Shown here piece after piece: positions 1 to 5,486 of a stretch of DNA of 7,785 bases; positions within the stretch are counted from its first letter, which is position 1; each line of letters starts with the position of its first letter. Position numbers and translations under genes: made by a program. The notes beneath the pieces are model-generated. The model saw only the letters and a program-made list of their open reading frames with translations, made no database searches and was not told the DNA's origin. This DNA comes from Chloroflexota bacterium (GTDB taxonomy: Bacteria > Chloroflexota > Anaerolineae > 4572-78 > J111). Where the stretch lies: the NCBI GenBank assembly GCA_003694775.1, contig RFJV01000137.1, forward strand, positions 1 through 7,785, written 5' to 3'.

Positions 1-116
1 AGCGGCGATTCGGTTTCCGGCTCCGTGGATTACAGCAACTTCAAAACGACCCCGCCTGCCGGTTGCCCCAATCGCCTCCTTAATTATATTTATCTGCCGA
101 TTATTACAGCAAATTA

Positions 117-117
<1 letters not shown>
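1..117 (+). CDS. 3' end of a secreted-type protein with a Tyr-Leu-Pro C-terminal tail (partial)
   Basis: Frame 1 is open from the window edge to a TAG stop at 115-117, giving the last 38 residues. They read as a Ser/Gly/Asp-rich stretch (SGDSVSGSVDYSNFKTTPPA), then GCPNRLLNYIYLPIITAN. The GSVDYSNF pattern resembles a rung of a right-handed parallel beta-helix of the kind found in extracellular repeat proteins. The ending IYLPII resembles the short YLP-type tail that I recall at the C-termini of many predicted extracellular Chloroflexota proteins; its function is unknown to me. The stop codon is a composite: TA belongs to the target-site duplication and G is the first base of the mobile element at 117. 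Without the element the frame would continue one residue (Tyr) and stop at TGA (199-201). The insertion therefore costs almost nothing in protein. The main domain lies outside the window and cannot be named. Confidence 0.6.
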
Positions 118-194
<77 letters not shown>

Positions 195-197
195 TTA

Positions 198-317
198 TTG
201 AGCGGTACGCAGTGCCCCGGCCCCTCGCTGGCGGACGGGCTGAAGGTGCACGTGATGGAAGCGGCGTACCGCTCATCGGAGGAAAAGCGGTGGGTGGCGG
301 TATCGGAGGTGCTTTAA
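198..317 (+). pseudogene. 3' remnant of a Gfo/Idh/MocA-type oxidoreductase
   Basis: In the frame ending at TAA 315-317 the sequence reads LLSGTQCPGPSLADGLKVHVMEAAYRSSEEKRWVAVSEVL from 195. The GPSxADGL, then a helix with AAYRS, then RWVAV order matches the extreme C-terminus of Gfo/Idh/MocA-family NAD(P)-dependent sugar or inositol dehydrogenases, which are normally about 330-390 residues long. Only about the last 35-40 codons exist here. Upstream the frame runs into the MITE and meets a TAG at 144-146. There is no ribosome binding site and no Rossmann-fold region, so this is a dead fragment. Homology probably starts near the Gly-Pro (about 214-219); the preceding bases look like a junction. 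The family call rests on a short recalled pattern and is moderate. Confidence 0.55.
199..275. repeat. 12-bp perfect inverted repeat spanning the remnant gene
   Basis: TGAGCGGTACGC at 199-210 is the exact reverse complement of GCGTACCGCTCA at 264-275, with 53 bp between. The right arm encodes the conserved-looking AYRS of the oxidoreductase tail, so it is probably the original. The left arm lies at the junction with the upstream gene and supplies that gene's pre-insertion TGA stop. This suggests an inverted copy created during rearrangement, for example by template switching. Confidence 0.7.
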
Positions 318-325
318 AAGCAAAA

Positions 326-398
326 AGCCACCCGTCGGAATCGAACCGACAACCTGCTCATTACGAATGAGCTGCTCTGCCGATTGAGCTAGGGTGGC
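326..398 (-). tRNA. tRNA-Thr(CGU)
   Basis: On the minus strand the sequence folds into a complete cloverleaf. The acceptor is GCCACCC/GGGTGGC and the D-arm GCTC/GAGC has a GG-containing loop. The anticodon stem is GCTCA/TGAGC with loop TTCGTAA, the variable loop has 5 nt, and the T-arm is GTCGG/CCGAC with loop TTCGATT. The anticodon CGT lies at 363-365 of the plus strand and reads the threonine codon ACG. Length is 73 nt including discriminator base 73, which is U (A at 326 on the plus strand). CCA is not encoded, so it must be added by nucleotidyltransferase. The gene is transcribed away from pyrG, from its own promoter. Confidence 0.97.
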
Positions 399-422
399 AT
401 TGGGTGTCTTTCAGCGTCCCTG

Positions 423-450
423 ATTATAGCAAAAGGAGAAAAAGAGTCAA
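423..450 (-). promoter_or_regulatory. Sigma-70-type promoter for tRNA-Thr
   Basis: Reading the minus strand, TTGACT (450-445) and a perfect TATAAT (428-423) are separated by 16 bp. Transcription would start near 416-418, giving a leader of about 18-20 nt before the mature 5' end of the tRNA at 398. Near-consensus boxes fit a strong tRNA promoter. Confidence 0.8.
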
Positions 451-453
451 ATC

Positions 454-544
454 TCAATTATCAATGAGCCAATTCTCAATTGATTCTTTGGCTCATTGGC
501 TCATTGATAATTGAATCATTGAAATTGGCTCATTGGCTCATTGA
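454..544. repeat. AT-rich direct and inverted repeat block between divergent promoters
   Basis: A 20-bp perfect inverted repeat has arms at 454-473 and 495-514 (right arm ATTGGCTCATTGATAATTGA) with a 21-bp loop. An alternative 11-bp pairing is 462-472 with 488-498. A 20-bp perfect direct repeat (TTGGCTCATTGGCTCATTGA) lies at 488-507 and 525-544, 37 bp apart; each copy contains a tandem 8-mer GGCTCATT. The palindrome TCAATTGA is at 476-483. The block fills the space between the tRNA-Thr and pyrG promoters. Its composition is unlike the GC-rich genes on either side. It could be a recombinational filler sequence or an operator array; nothing decides between them. Confidence 0.85.
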
Positions 545-555
545 CATGCTATAAT
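525..555 (+). promoter_or_regulatory. Extended -10 promoter for pyrG
   Basis: TGCTATAAT at 547-555 is a perfect extended -10 element. The best -35 candidate is TTGGCT at 525-530 with a long 19-bp spacer, which an extended -10 can tolerate. Transcription should begin around 561-564, most probably at A564 or the neighbouring pyrimidines, giving an untranslated leader of about 95 nt. The -35 candidate lies inside the second copy of the 20-bp repeat. Confidence 0.65.
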
Positions 556-609
556 AGGGTTCCATGTTGAGCCAAACTGTATCCCATTCTGGTGCACCCA
601 AATAATCAT

Positions 610-645
610 CCCCAAGAAGCCTGCCTCTTGGGGACTTTATTTTTT
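610..645 (+). terminator. Intrinsic-terminator-like hairpin in the pyrG leader (putative attenuator)
   Basis: CCCCAAGA at 610-617 pairs exactly with TCTTGGGG at 626-633 around an 8-nt loop. The tract ACTTTATTTTTT (634-645) follows at once, so hairpin plus U-run has the form of a rho-independent terminator. It lies between the pyrG promoter and the pyrG ribosome binding site, so it would end transcripts before the gene unless overridden. Leader terminators controlling pyrG by CTP level are known in Bacillus and relatives. Here the regulator or antiterminator is not visible. Confidence 0.75.
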
Positions 646-646
646 G

Positions 647-653
647 GTGGAGG
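647..653 (+). promoter_or_regulatory. Ribosome binding site of pyrG
   Basis: GTGGAGG, continuing to T at 654, matches the anti-Shine-Dalgarno core GGAGGT and ends 4 nt before ATG 658. It fixes the start at 658 and excludes the in-frame GTG at 592, which would translate through the terminator hairpin. Confidence 0.8.
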
Positions 654-657
654 TATT

Positions 658-2271
658 ATGACCAAGTACATTTTCTGCACCGGCGGCGTGGTTTCGTCGC
701 TGGGCAAAGGTGTGGCCGCGGCCTCGATTGGACGGATTCTGAAAAACCGCGGTCTGTCTGTCACTGTTCAGAAGCTGGACCCCTATCTCAACGTGGACCC
801 CGGCACAATGAGCCCCTACGAACACGGCGAAGTCTTTGTGCTGGAAGACGGCGCGGAAACCGACCTGGACCTGGGCGCGTACGAGCGCTTCATCGATGAG
901 AATCTCACCCGCGCCAGCAACCTGACCAGCGGGCAGGTTTACCAGCAGGTCATCAACCGGGAGCGCCGCGGCGACTACCTGGGCAAAACCATCCAGGTGA
1001 TTCCGCACGTCACCAACCAGATTAAGGCCAGCATCACCAATGTGGCCCGCGAAAGCAACGCCGAAATTGTCATTGTCGAGGTCGGCGGCACAGTGGGCGA
1101 TATCGAAGGTCTGCCGTTTCTGGAAGCCCTGCGCCAGATGCGCAAAGACGCGGGCCGGGAAAACACCTTCTACATCCACGTGACCCTGCTTCCCCACCTG
1201 CGGGCCACCAATGAACTGAAAACCAAACCCACCCAGCACAGCGTCCGCGAACTGCGCGGCATCGGCATCCAGCCGGATATGATTTTCTGCCGGGCCGACC
1301 TGCCGGTAGACGACAGCATCCGGGAAAAAATCGCCCTCTTCTGCGATGTGGAGAAACGGGCCGTTGTCCCCCTGACCACCGCGGAAACCATCTACGAAGT
1401 GCCGCTGATGCTGGAAGAGGCCGGCGTGGCCGAATTTATCTGCGAAAAGATGGGCATTGAGTGCGGCCCGCCGGACTGGGCCGAGTGGCAGGAGATGGTC
1501 CGGCACATCAAGAAACCCAAGCCGCCGGTGACCATTGGCATTGTGGGCAAATACGTGGAGCTGGAAGATGCCTACATCAGCGTTTACGAGGCCCTGAAGC
1601 ATGCCGGCACCCAGCAGGACTGCGAGGTCAAGATTGAGTGGATTCCCTCCGAAGACCTGGAGCGAATGCGTGGCTTCGACCGGCTGGAGCGGGTCAACGG
1701 AATTGTGGTGCCGGGCGGTTTTGGCGAACGGGGTATCGAGGGTAAAATAATTGCCGCCAAGTTTGCCCGTCTGCGGGAGGTGCCGTACCTGGGTCTGTGC
1801 CTGGGGATGCAGGTGATGGTCATCGAACTGGCCCGCGAGGCGTTTGAAAGCGACGAACCCAACTCCACCGAGTTCGACCCCACCACCCCCTACCCCGTCA
1901 TCGACCTGATGCCCGACCAGCGCGATATTGCCGACCTGGGCGGAACGATGCGGCTGGGAAGCTACCCCTGCCATCTGGTTGAGGGAACCATCGCCGCCCG
2001 CGCCTACCAGACCAACCTGGTGCACGAGCGCCACCGCCACCGGTTTGAATTCAACAACGAATTCCGGACCCCGCTCCAGGAGGCCGGGCTGGTGCTGTCC
2101 GGCCTGTCGCCGGATGGCCGGCTGGTAGAGATTGTCGAGCTGAAAAACCATCCGTTTATGCTGGGGACCCAGTTCCATCCGGAATTCAAGAGCCGCCCGA
2201 CCCGCCCCCACCCGCTGTTTGCGGCTTTTGTCCAGGCCGCTCGCCGGCACGCCGGTCTGGAAAAGGGGTGA
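658..2271 (+). CDS. pyrG: CTP synthase (glutamine-hydrolysing)
   Basis: This 537-residue enzyme (E. coli PyrG has 545) makes CTP from UTP, ATP and glutamine, the last step of pyrimidine nucleotide synthesis, in the cytoplasm. The N-terminal amidoligase domain (about 1-267) opens with the diagnostic [17 protein letters not shown], whose P-loop SLGKG is at 14-18. It continues with the GAETDLDLG metal/nucleotide segment (65-73) and [11 protein letters not shown] beginning at Glu141. The C-terminal class I glutamine amidotransferase domain (about 290-537) has the oxyanion-loop PGGFGERG at 352-359, the nucleophile Cys381 in GLCLGMQ, and the His507/Glu509 pair in [10 protein letters not shown]. All catalytic residues are present. 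The ATG start is chosen because it matches the family N-terminus and has a good ribosome binding site. The gene has its own promoter and a leader hairpin, so expression is probably tuned by attenuation. No terminator is evident after the stop. Confidence 0.98.
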   Translation: MTKYIFCTGGVVSSLGKGVAAASIGRILKNRGLSVTVQKLDPYLNVDPGTMSPYEHGEVFVLEDGAETDLDLGAYERFIDENLTRASNLTSGQVYQQVINRERRGDYLGKTIQVIPHVTNQIKASITNVARESNAEIVIVEVGGTVGDIEGLPFLEALRQMRKDAGRENTFYIHVTLLPHLRATNELKTKPTQHSVRELRGIGIQPDMIFCRADLPVDDSIREKIALFCDVEKRAVVPLTTAETIYEVPLMLEEAGVAEFICEKMGIECGPPDWAEWQEMVRHIKKPKPPVTIGIVGKYVELEDAYISVYEALKHAGTQQDCEVKIEWIPSEDLERMRGFDRLERVNGIVVPGGFGERGIEGKIIAAKFARLREVPYLGLCLGMQVMVIELAREAFESDEPNSTEFDPTTPYPVIDLMPDQRDIADLGGTMRLGSYPCHLVEGTIAARAYQTNLVHERHRHRFEFNNEFRTPLQEAGLVLSGLSPDGRLVEIVELKNHPFMLGTQFHPEFKSRPTRPHPLFAAFVQAARRHAGLEKG

Positions 2272-2334
2272 GGGTGACAAGCGACAAGCGACCAACGACG
2301 AAGGATGAAGGACGGACGACTTCACTGCGCGGCC

Positions 2335-2363
2335 TTTACATTTACCTGAAAATACGTTAAACT
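2335..2363 (+). promoter_or_regulatory. Candidate sigma-70 promoter for the protease operon
   Basis: TTTACA (2335-2340) and TAAACT (2358-2363) have 5/6 and 4/6 consensus matches and an ideal 17-bp spacer. Initiation near 2370 would give a leader of about 100 nt. An overlapping alternative pairs TTTACC (2341-2346) with TACCAT (2364-2369), also 17 bp apart. The local AT-rich dip supports a promoter here. Confidence 0.45.
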
Positions 2364-2375
2364 TACCATAACGTA
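2353..2375. promoter_or_regulatory. Operator-like dyad overlapping the candidate -10
   Basis: TACGTTA (2353-2359) and TAACGTA (2369-2375) form a perfect 7-bp inverted repeat with a 9-bp centre. Its 16-bp centre-to-centre spacing is compatible with a dimeric helix-turn-helix regulator. It covers the proposed -10 of the downstream operon, a position suited to repression. No regulator gene is present in the window. Confidence 0.4.
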
Positions 2376-2469
2376 ACTGTTTTGGGAGATTGAAAAGTTG
2401 GAGAATGGAAGGTGGGAAGGTTTATTCCGCCTTCATCCTTCATCCTTTATTTCAAGGGAGCCAGGCGCT

Positions 2470-4677
2470 ATGAAAGCTAAACGTATCCTGCTGATTGTAA
2501 GTGTGGTGGTGTTCCTCCTGACCGCCTGCGAAGTGCCGCGCCCCGGCGGCCAGTCCGGCGACATCACTCTGAGCACACCTGCACCGCCCCCCGCGGCGAC
2601 AGAAGAAACCGTACCGCCGCCCACCGAAGAGGCCGCCCCTCCCGCCACCGAAGAGGCCGCGGCCCCGCCCGCGGCAGAGGATATTGCCCCGGAAGGTGTG
2701 CCGGCTTTTGTGGGCCAGCCGTCCCAACCGGCTCAACCAGGACAGGCCCTGATTAAGCTGAGCACCGAGGCCGACACGATGGCCCGTGCCCTGGGGGTGG
2801 AAGAGGAAGGAGCCATTTCCGGCATTCCCGTGCTGGACCAGGTCCTCCAGCAAATTGGCGCCACCGACCTGTCGCCGGTGACCACCGGTCTGCAGGAGGC
2901 CATCTCCGAGCCTTCCTTCTCCGCCCAGACCGTCGGCGAGGTGGGCCGGCTGTACCGGGTGGCCTTTGCCCCGGAAAAACCGGTGGATGAGGTGGTCGCC
3001 ACCCTGGCGGCTAACCCGGTGGTAGAATACGCCGAACCCAACTACATTGCCACCATCGCCGGCGAGCCGGTTAACCTGCCCCTGCGCCTGACCCCCAACG
3101 ACCCTTACTACAAGTACCAGTGGAACTTCGATAAAATCCAGATTCCCGCCGCCTGGGACATCGCCACCGGACAGGGAGTCACGGTGGCGGTGGTTGATAC
3201 CGGCATCGACTTCAACGCACCCGACCTGGCCCAGGCCGACCACCTGCCGGGGTACGACTTCCACAATAACGACGACGACCCCACCGACGACCAGGGACAC
3301 GGCACCCACGTGGCCGGAACCATTGCCCAGAGCACCAACAACGCCCAGGGTGTGGCCGGAATTGCCTTCAATGCCCGCCTCCTGCCGGTCAAAGTGATGG
3401 GCAGTAACGGCGAAGGCAGTTACGAAAATATCATCAAGGGCATTATGTACGCCGTCAACCAGGGCGCACAGGTCATCAACCTGAGCCTGACCGGTTCGGC
3501 AGACTCGCAGGCAATGCGCGACGCGGTAGAATACGCCTACCGCCGCGGCGTGGTCGTGGTGGCCGCGGCAGGCAACCACAGCGGCCCGGTAGAGTTCCCC
3601 GCCGCGTACGATGATTTCGTCATTGCCGTAGGGGCCATTCGTCTGGACGACGCCCTGGCTTCCTACAGCAACTTTGGCCCCCAGATTGACCTGGTCGCGC
3701 CCGGCGGCGACATCAACGTAGACCTGAACGGCGACGGCTACGGCGACGGCATCCTCCAGCAGACCTTCCGCTCCACCGGCGTGGGATACAGCTACCGCTT
3801 CTTTGAAGGTACGTCGATGGCCTCTCCCCACGTGGCCGGGGTGGCGGCCCTGCTCCGCAGTCTCAAGCCCAACGCCTCCCCCGACGAAATCAAAAGCGTG
3901 CTGATGCAGACTGCCCGTCCGCTTGGCCCGGCAGACAAATTCGGCGCGGGGCTGGTTCAGGCCGCCGACGCGCTCGCCGCGGTGGCCGGAACCCAACCCA
4001 AACCACCCACGGCCACCCCTACCCCAACGCCAACCGCCACCCAGGCCCCGATTGTCCAGCCGCCCACCAGCACCCCTACCGCAACCGCTACGGCTACATC
4101 TACACCCACCTCAACCCCAACACCAACCGCCACCACCCCGCCGGTCCCCACCGACACCCCCACCCCCACTGTAGTGCCGATTACCCCGCCGGTGGTCAGT
4201 CCGGTGGCCGGGGAATTACTGCAGAACGGCGGCTTTGAAGGCGACGGCGGCTGGGTGTTTGGCGACACGCCGGTGCGCGGCGGCTACGATACCGCCGTGG
4301 TCCACAGCGGCCAGCGAGCCGCCCGGCTGGGCATTGCCAGCGGGCCAGACCGGAACAGCTTCAGCTCCGTGTGGCAGAAAGTCACCATCCCTGCCGAGGC
4401 CAGAAAAGTCACCCTGAAAGCCTTTGTCTACCCGGTCAGCCAGGACGCCCCTTACAACGATGTCCAGACTATCGCCATCCTGAACCGCAATTTCCGCCTG
4501 CTCAAGGTGCTGTCCAGAGAACTGAGCAACAGCCAGCAGTGGGAAGAGCGGGTGTACGACCTGTCGGACCTGCGCGGGCAAACCGTATACGTCTACTTCA
4601 GCGTGTTCAACCGGGGATACACCGGCAAACCCAGCGCCCTTTACGTGGATGACGTTTCGCTGACATGGTCGCCATAA
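2470..4677 (+). CDS. Lipid-anchored subtilisin-like serine protease with Pro/Thr linker and C-terminal beta-sandwich-like domain
   Basis: This is a 735-residue extracytoplasmic protease of peptidase family S8. A lipoprotein signal (KAKR, then a hydrophobic core) ends in the lipobox LTAC with Cys20 as the lipidated residue. Residues 35-80 are a Pro/Glu/Ala/Thr tether. About 92-197 is an inhibitor-I9-like propeptide ending VVEYAEPNY. The S8 catalytic domain spans about 210-505. Its residues are Asp243 (VVDTGID), His277 (GHGTHVAG), oxyanion Asn369 (AAGN) and nucleophile Ser449 (GTSMASPHVAG), so it should be active. A PTPT-rich linker (about 508-576) leads to a C-terminal module (582-735) starting LLQNGGFEG and ending LYVDDVSL, the pattern of CBM4/9-like or galactose-binding beta-sandwich domains. 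The ATG has AAGGGAG 9 nt upstream. An in-frame TTG at 2398 is rejected because it would bury the signal peptide. Its end overlaps the next gene by 13 bp. The natural substrate is unknown. Confidence 0.93.
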   Translation: MKAKRILLIVSVVVFLLTACEVPRPGGQSGDITLSTPAPPPAATEETVPPPTEEAAPPATEEAAAPPAAEDIAPEGVPAFVGQPSQPAQPGQALIKLSTEADTMARALGVEEEGAISGIPVLDQVLQQIGATDLSPVTTGLQEAISEPSFSAQTVGEVGRLYRVAFAPEKPVDEVVATLAANPVVEYAEPNYIATIAGEPVNLPLRLTPNDPYYKYQWNFDKIQIPAAWDIATGQGVTVAVVDTGIDFNAPDLAQADHLPGYDFHNNDDDPTDDQGHGTHVAGTIAQSTNNAQGVAGIAFNARLLPVKVMGSNGEGSYENIIKGIMYAVNQGAQVINLSLTGSADSQAMRDAVEYAYRRGVVVVAAAGNHSGPVEFPAAYDDFVIAVGAIRLDDALASYSNFGPQIDLVAPGGDINVDLNGDGYGDGILQQTFRSTGVGYSYRFFEGTSMASPHVAGVAALLRSLKPNASPDEIKSVLMQTARPLGPADKFGAGLVQAADALAAVAGTQPKPPTATPTPTPTATQAPIVQPPTSTPTATATATSTPTSTPTPTATTPPVPTDTPTPTVVPITPPVVSPVAGELLQNGGFEGDGGWVFGDTPVRGGYDTAVVHSGQRAARLGIASGPDRNSFSSVWQKVTIPAEARKVTLKAFVYPVSQDAPYNDVQTIAILNRNFRLLKVLSRELSNSQQWEERVYDLSDLRGQTVYVYFSVFNRGYTGKPSALYVDDVSLTWSP
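4136..4167 (-). other. G-quadruplex-capable motif in the linker-coding region
   Basis: On the minus strand four G-runs (5, 5, 4 and 4 G) are separated by loops of 1, 7 and 6 nt, which satisfies the G3+N1-7 rule. It lies within codons for the Pro/Thr linker and may be only a by-product of CCC/ACC codon use. Confidence 0.5.
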
Positions 4678-5486
4678 CGCAACCGGTCCGAAAAAATAAT
4701 CTGTTTGGTTTAACCAGCAACTTGACCAGCCAACAAGACCTGGAGCAATGGCTACACGAAGGCATCACCGCGGCCAAAACCGGCCAGCTTGAGCGGGCCA
4801 GATTCCTCCTGCTGGACGTGGTGGAGCAAGACCAGACCAACGAGGTGGCCTGGTACTGGCTGTACCGCGTCTTCGACCGGACCGAGGACAAGAGAATCTG
4901 TCTGGAAAACCTGCTGACCATCAATCCCCAAAACCGGTGGGCCAGCCAGGAACTCCAGCGCCTGCTCCGGTCGGCGCGCCTCCGCCAGCAGGTCGACCGG
5001 CAGGTGAGCCAGGCCCGGCCTGCCGGCCATCCCGCCGATTCGCTGGTGCGGGCACTCCCGGCCACGCTGACCCTGCATCTGGTCACCGCCTTCTGGTTCG
5101 GGATTTCGCTGGTCATCCTGGCCGGCGGTCTGCTGGCCGCCCAGGAGTGGCTGTCGGCCTGGCTCCGCTCTCGCTCGTTTCCGGTGTACATCACCCCAGA
5201 CCTGGTGTTGGGCCTGCTGGCCGCGCTGATGTTCATTCTGCTGGGGATTCTGGGACTGGTGGTGGCGGTTCTGCTCTATTTCCGGGCGACAGCCGGCTTT
5301 TACGGCAGTATTATCCTGGGCCTCCTGCTCCTGCTCATCGGCCCGACCCTGAGCCTGGTGGTGGAGCCGCCCAACTATCTGACAACCGTGTGCACGGGGG
5401 GGATATCCGGAATGATTGTCCTGCTCACCCTGGCCGCGCAATCCACACGCAACGCAAACGGCAATTATGACAGCACCCGCCGATAG
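4665..5486 (+). CDS. TPR-like domain fused to a four-helix integral membrane protein
   Basis: This 273-residue protein has no specific function that I recognise. Residues about 22-105 (QDLEQWLHEGITAAKTGQLE, then RARFLLLDVVEQDQTNEVAW, CLENLLTINPQNRWASQELQ) form paired helices in the TPR-like pattern that I recall fused to varied partners in Chloroflexota proteins; it is probably a protein-binding segment. Residues 106-133 are a polar linker rich in Arg and Gln. Four hydrophobic segments follow at about 134-157, 180-206, 211-235 and 242-262, with a Pro-containing turn (VEPPNY) before the last. There is no signal peptide. Four helices would place the N-terminal domain and the short polar tail on the same side, presumably the cytoplasm. 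The start overlaps the protease stop by 13 bp and has no clear Shine-Dalgarno, suggesting translational coupling. The 3' end overlaps the next gene by 20 bp. It may scaffold or regulate its operon partners; that is inference. Confidence 0.85.
   Translation: MVAITQPVRKNNLFGLTSNLTSQQDLEQWLHEGITAAKTGQLERARFLLLDVVEQDQTNEVAWYWLYRVFDRTEDKRICLENLLTINPQNRWASQELQRLLRSARLRQQVDRQVSQARPAGHPADSLVRALPATLTLHLVTAFWFGISLVILAGGLLAAQEWLSAWLRSRSFPVYITPDLVLGLLAALMFILLGILGLVVAVLLYFRATAGFYGSIILGLLLLLIGPTLSLVVEPPNYLTTVCTGGISGMIVLLTLAAQSTRNANGNYDSTRR

Larger units (their letters stand above)
2300..2441. repeat. Low-complexity filler with a 12-bp inverted repeat after pyrG
   Basis: Between pyrG and the protease gene, short purine-rich near-repeats (GACAAGCGACAAGCGACC at 2276-2293, then GAAGGATGAAGG at 2300-2311) recur. 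The latter is the exact reverse complement of CCTTCATCCTTC at 2430-2441. The arms are 118 bp apart. The degenerate, word-like pattern resembles the block at 454-544 in style but not in sequence. Confidence 0.6.

Noticed and set aside
488..544. Two 20-bp direct repeats as a CRISPR fragment
   Set aside because: The spacer-like interval is 17 bp, the units are internally tandem 8-mers, and no cas gene is near.
541..555. Perfect TTGACA (541-546) and TATAAT (550-555) as a promoter pair
   Set aside because: Only 3 bp separate them, so they cannot act together; TATAAT is used as an extended -10 instead.
557..559. GGG as the start for Bacillus-type reiterative transcription at pyrG
   Set aside because: It begins only 2 nt after the -10 hexamer, too close for a start site.
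592..657. In-frame GTG start giving CTP synthase 22 extra residues
   Set aside because: It would translate through the terminator hairpin, has no ribosome binding site, and the family N-terminus begins at ATG 658, which has a good Shine-Dalgarno.
637..2325. Long open frame on the minus strand over pyrG
   Set aside because: It mirrors pyrG codons, has no recognisable domain, and long antisense frames are expected in GC-rich genes. The same applies to minus-strand frames at 2452-3996 and 5503-7173.
2398..2469. In-frame TTG start for the protease (GGGAG 9 nt upstream)
   Set aside because: It would add 24 polar residues before the lipoprotein signal peptide; ATG 2470 has its own AAGGGAG and gives a proper lipobox at residue 20.
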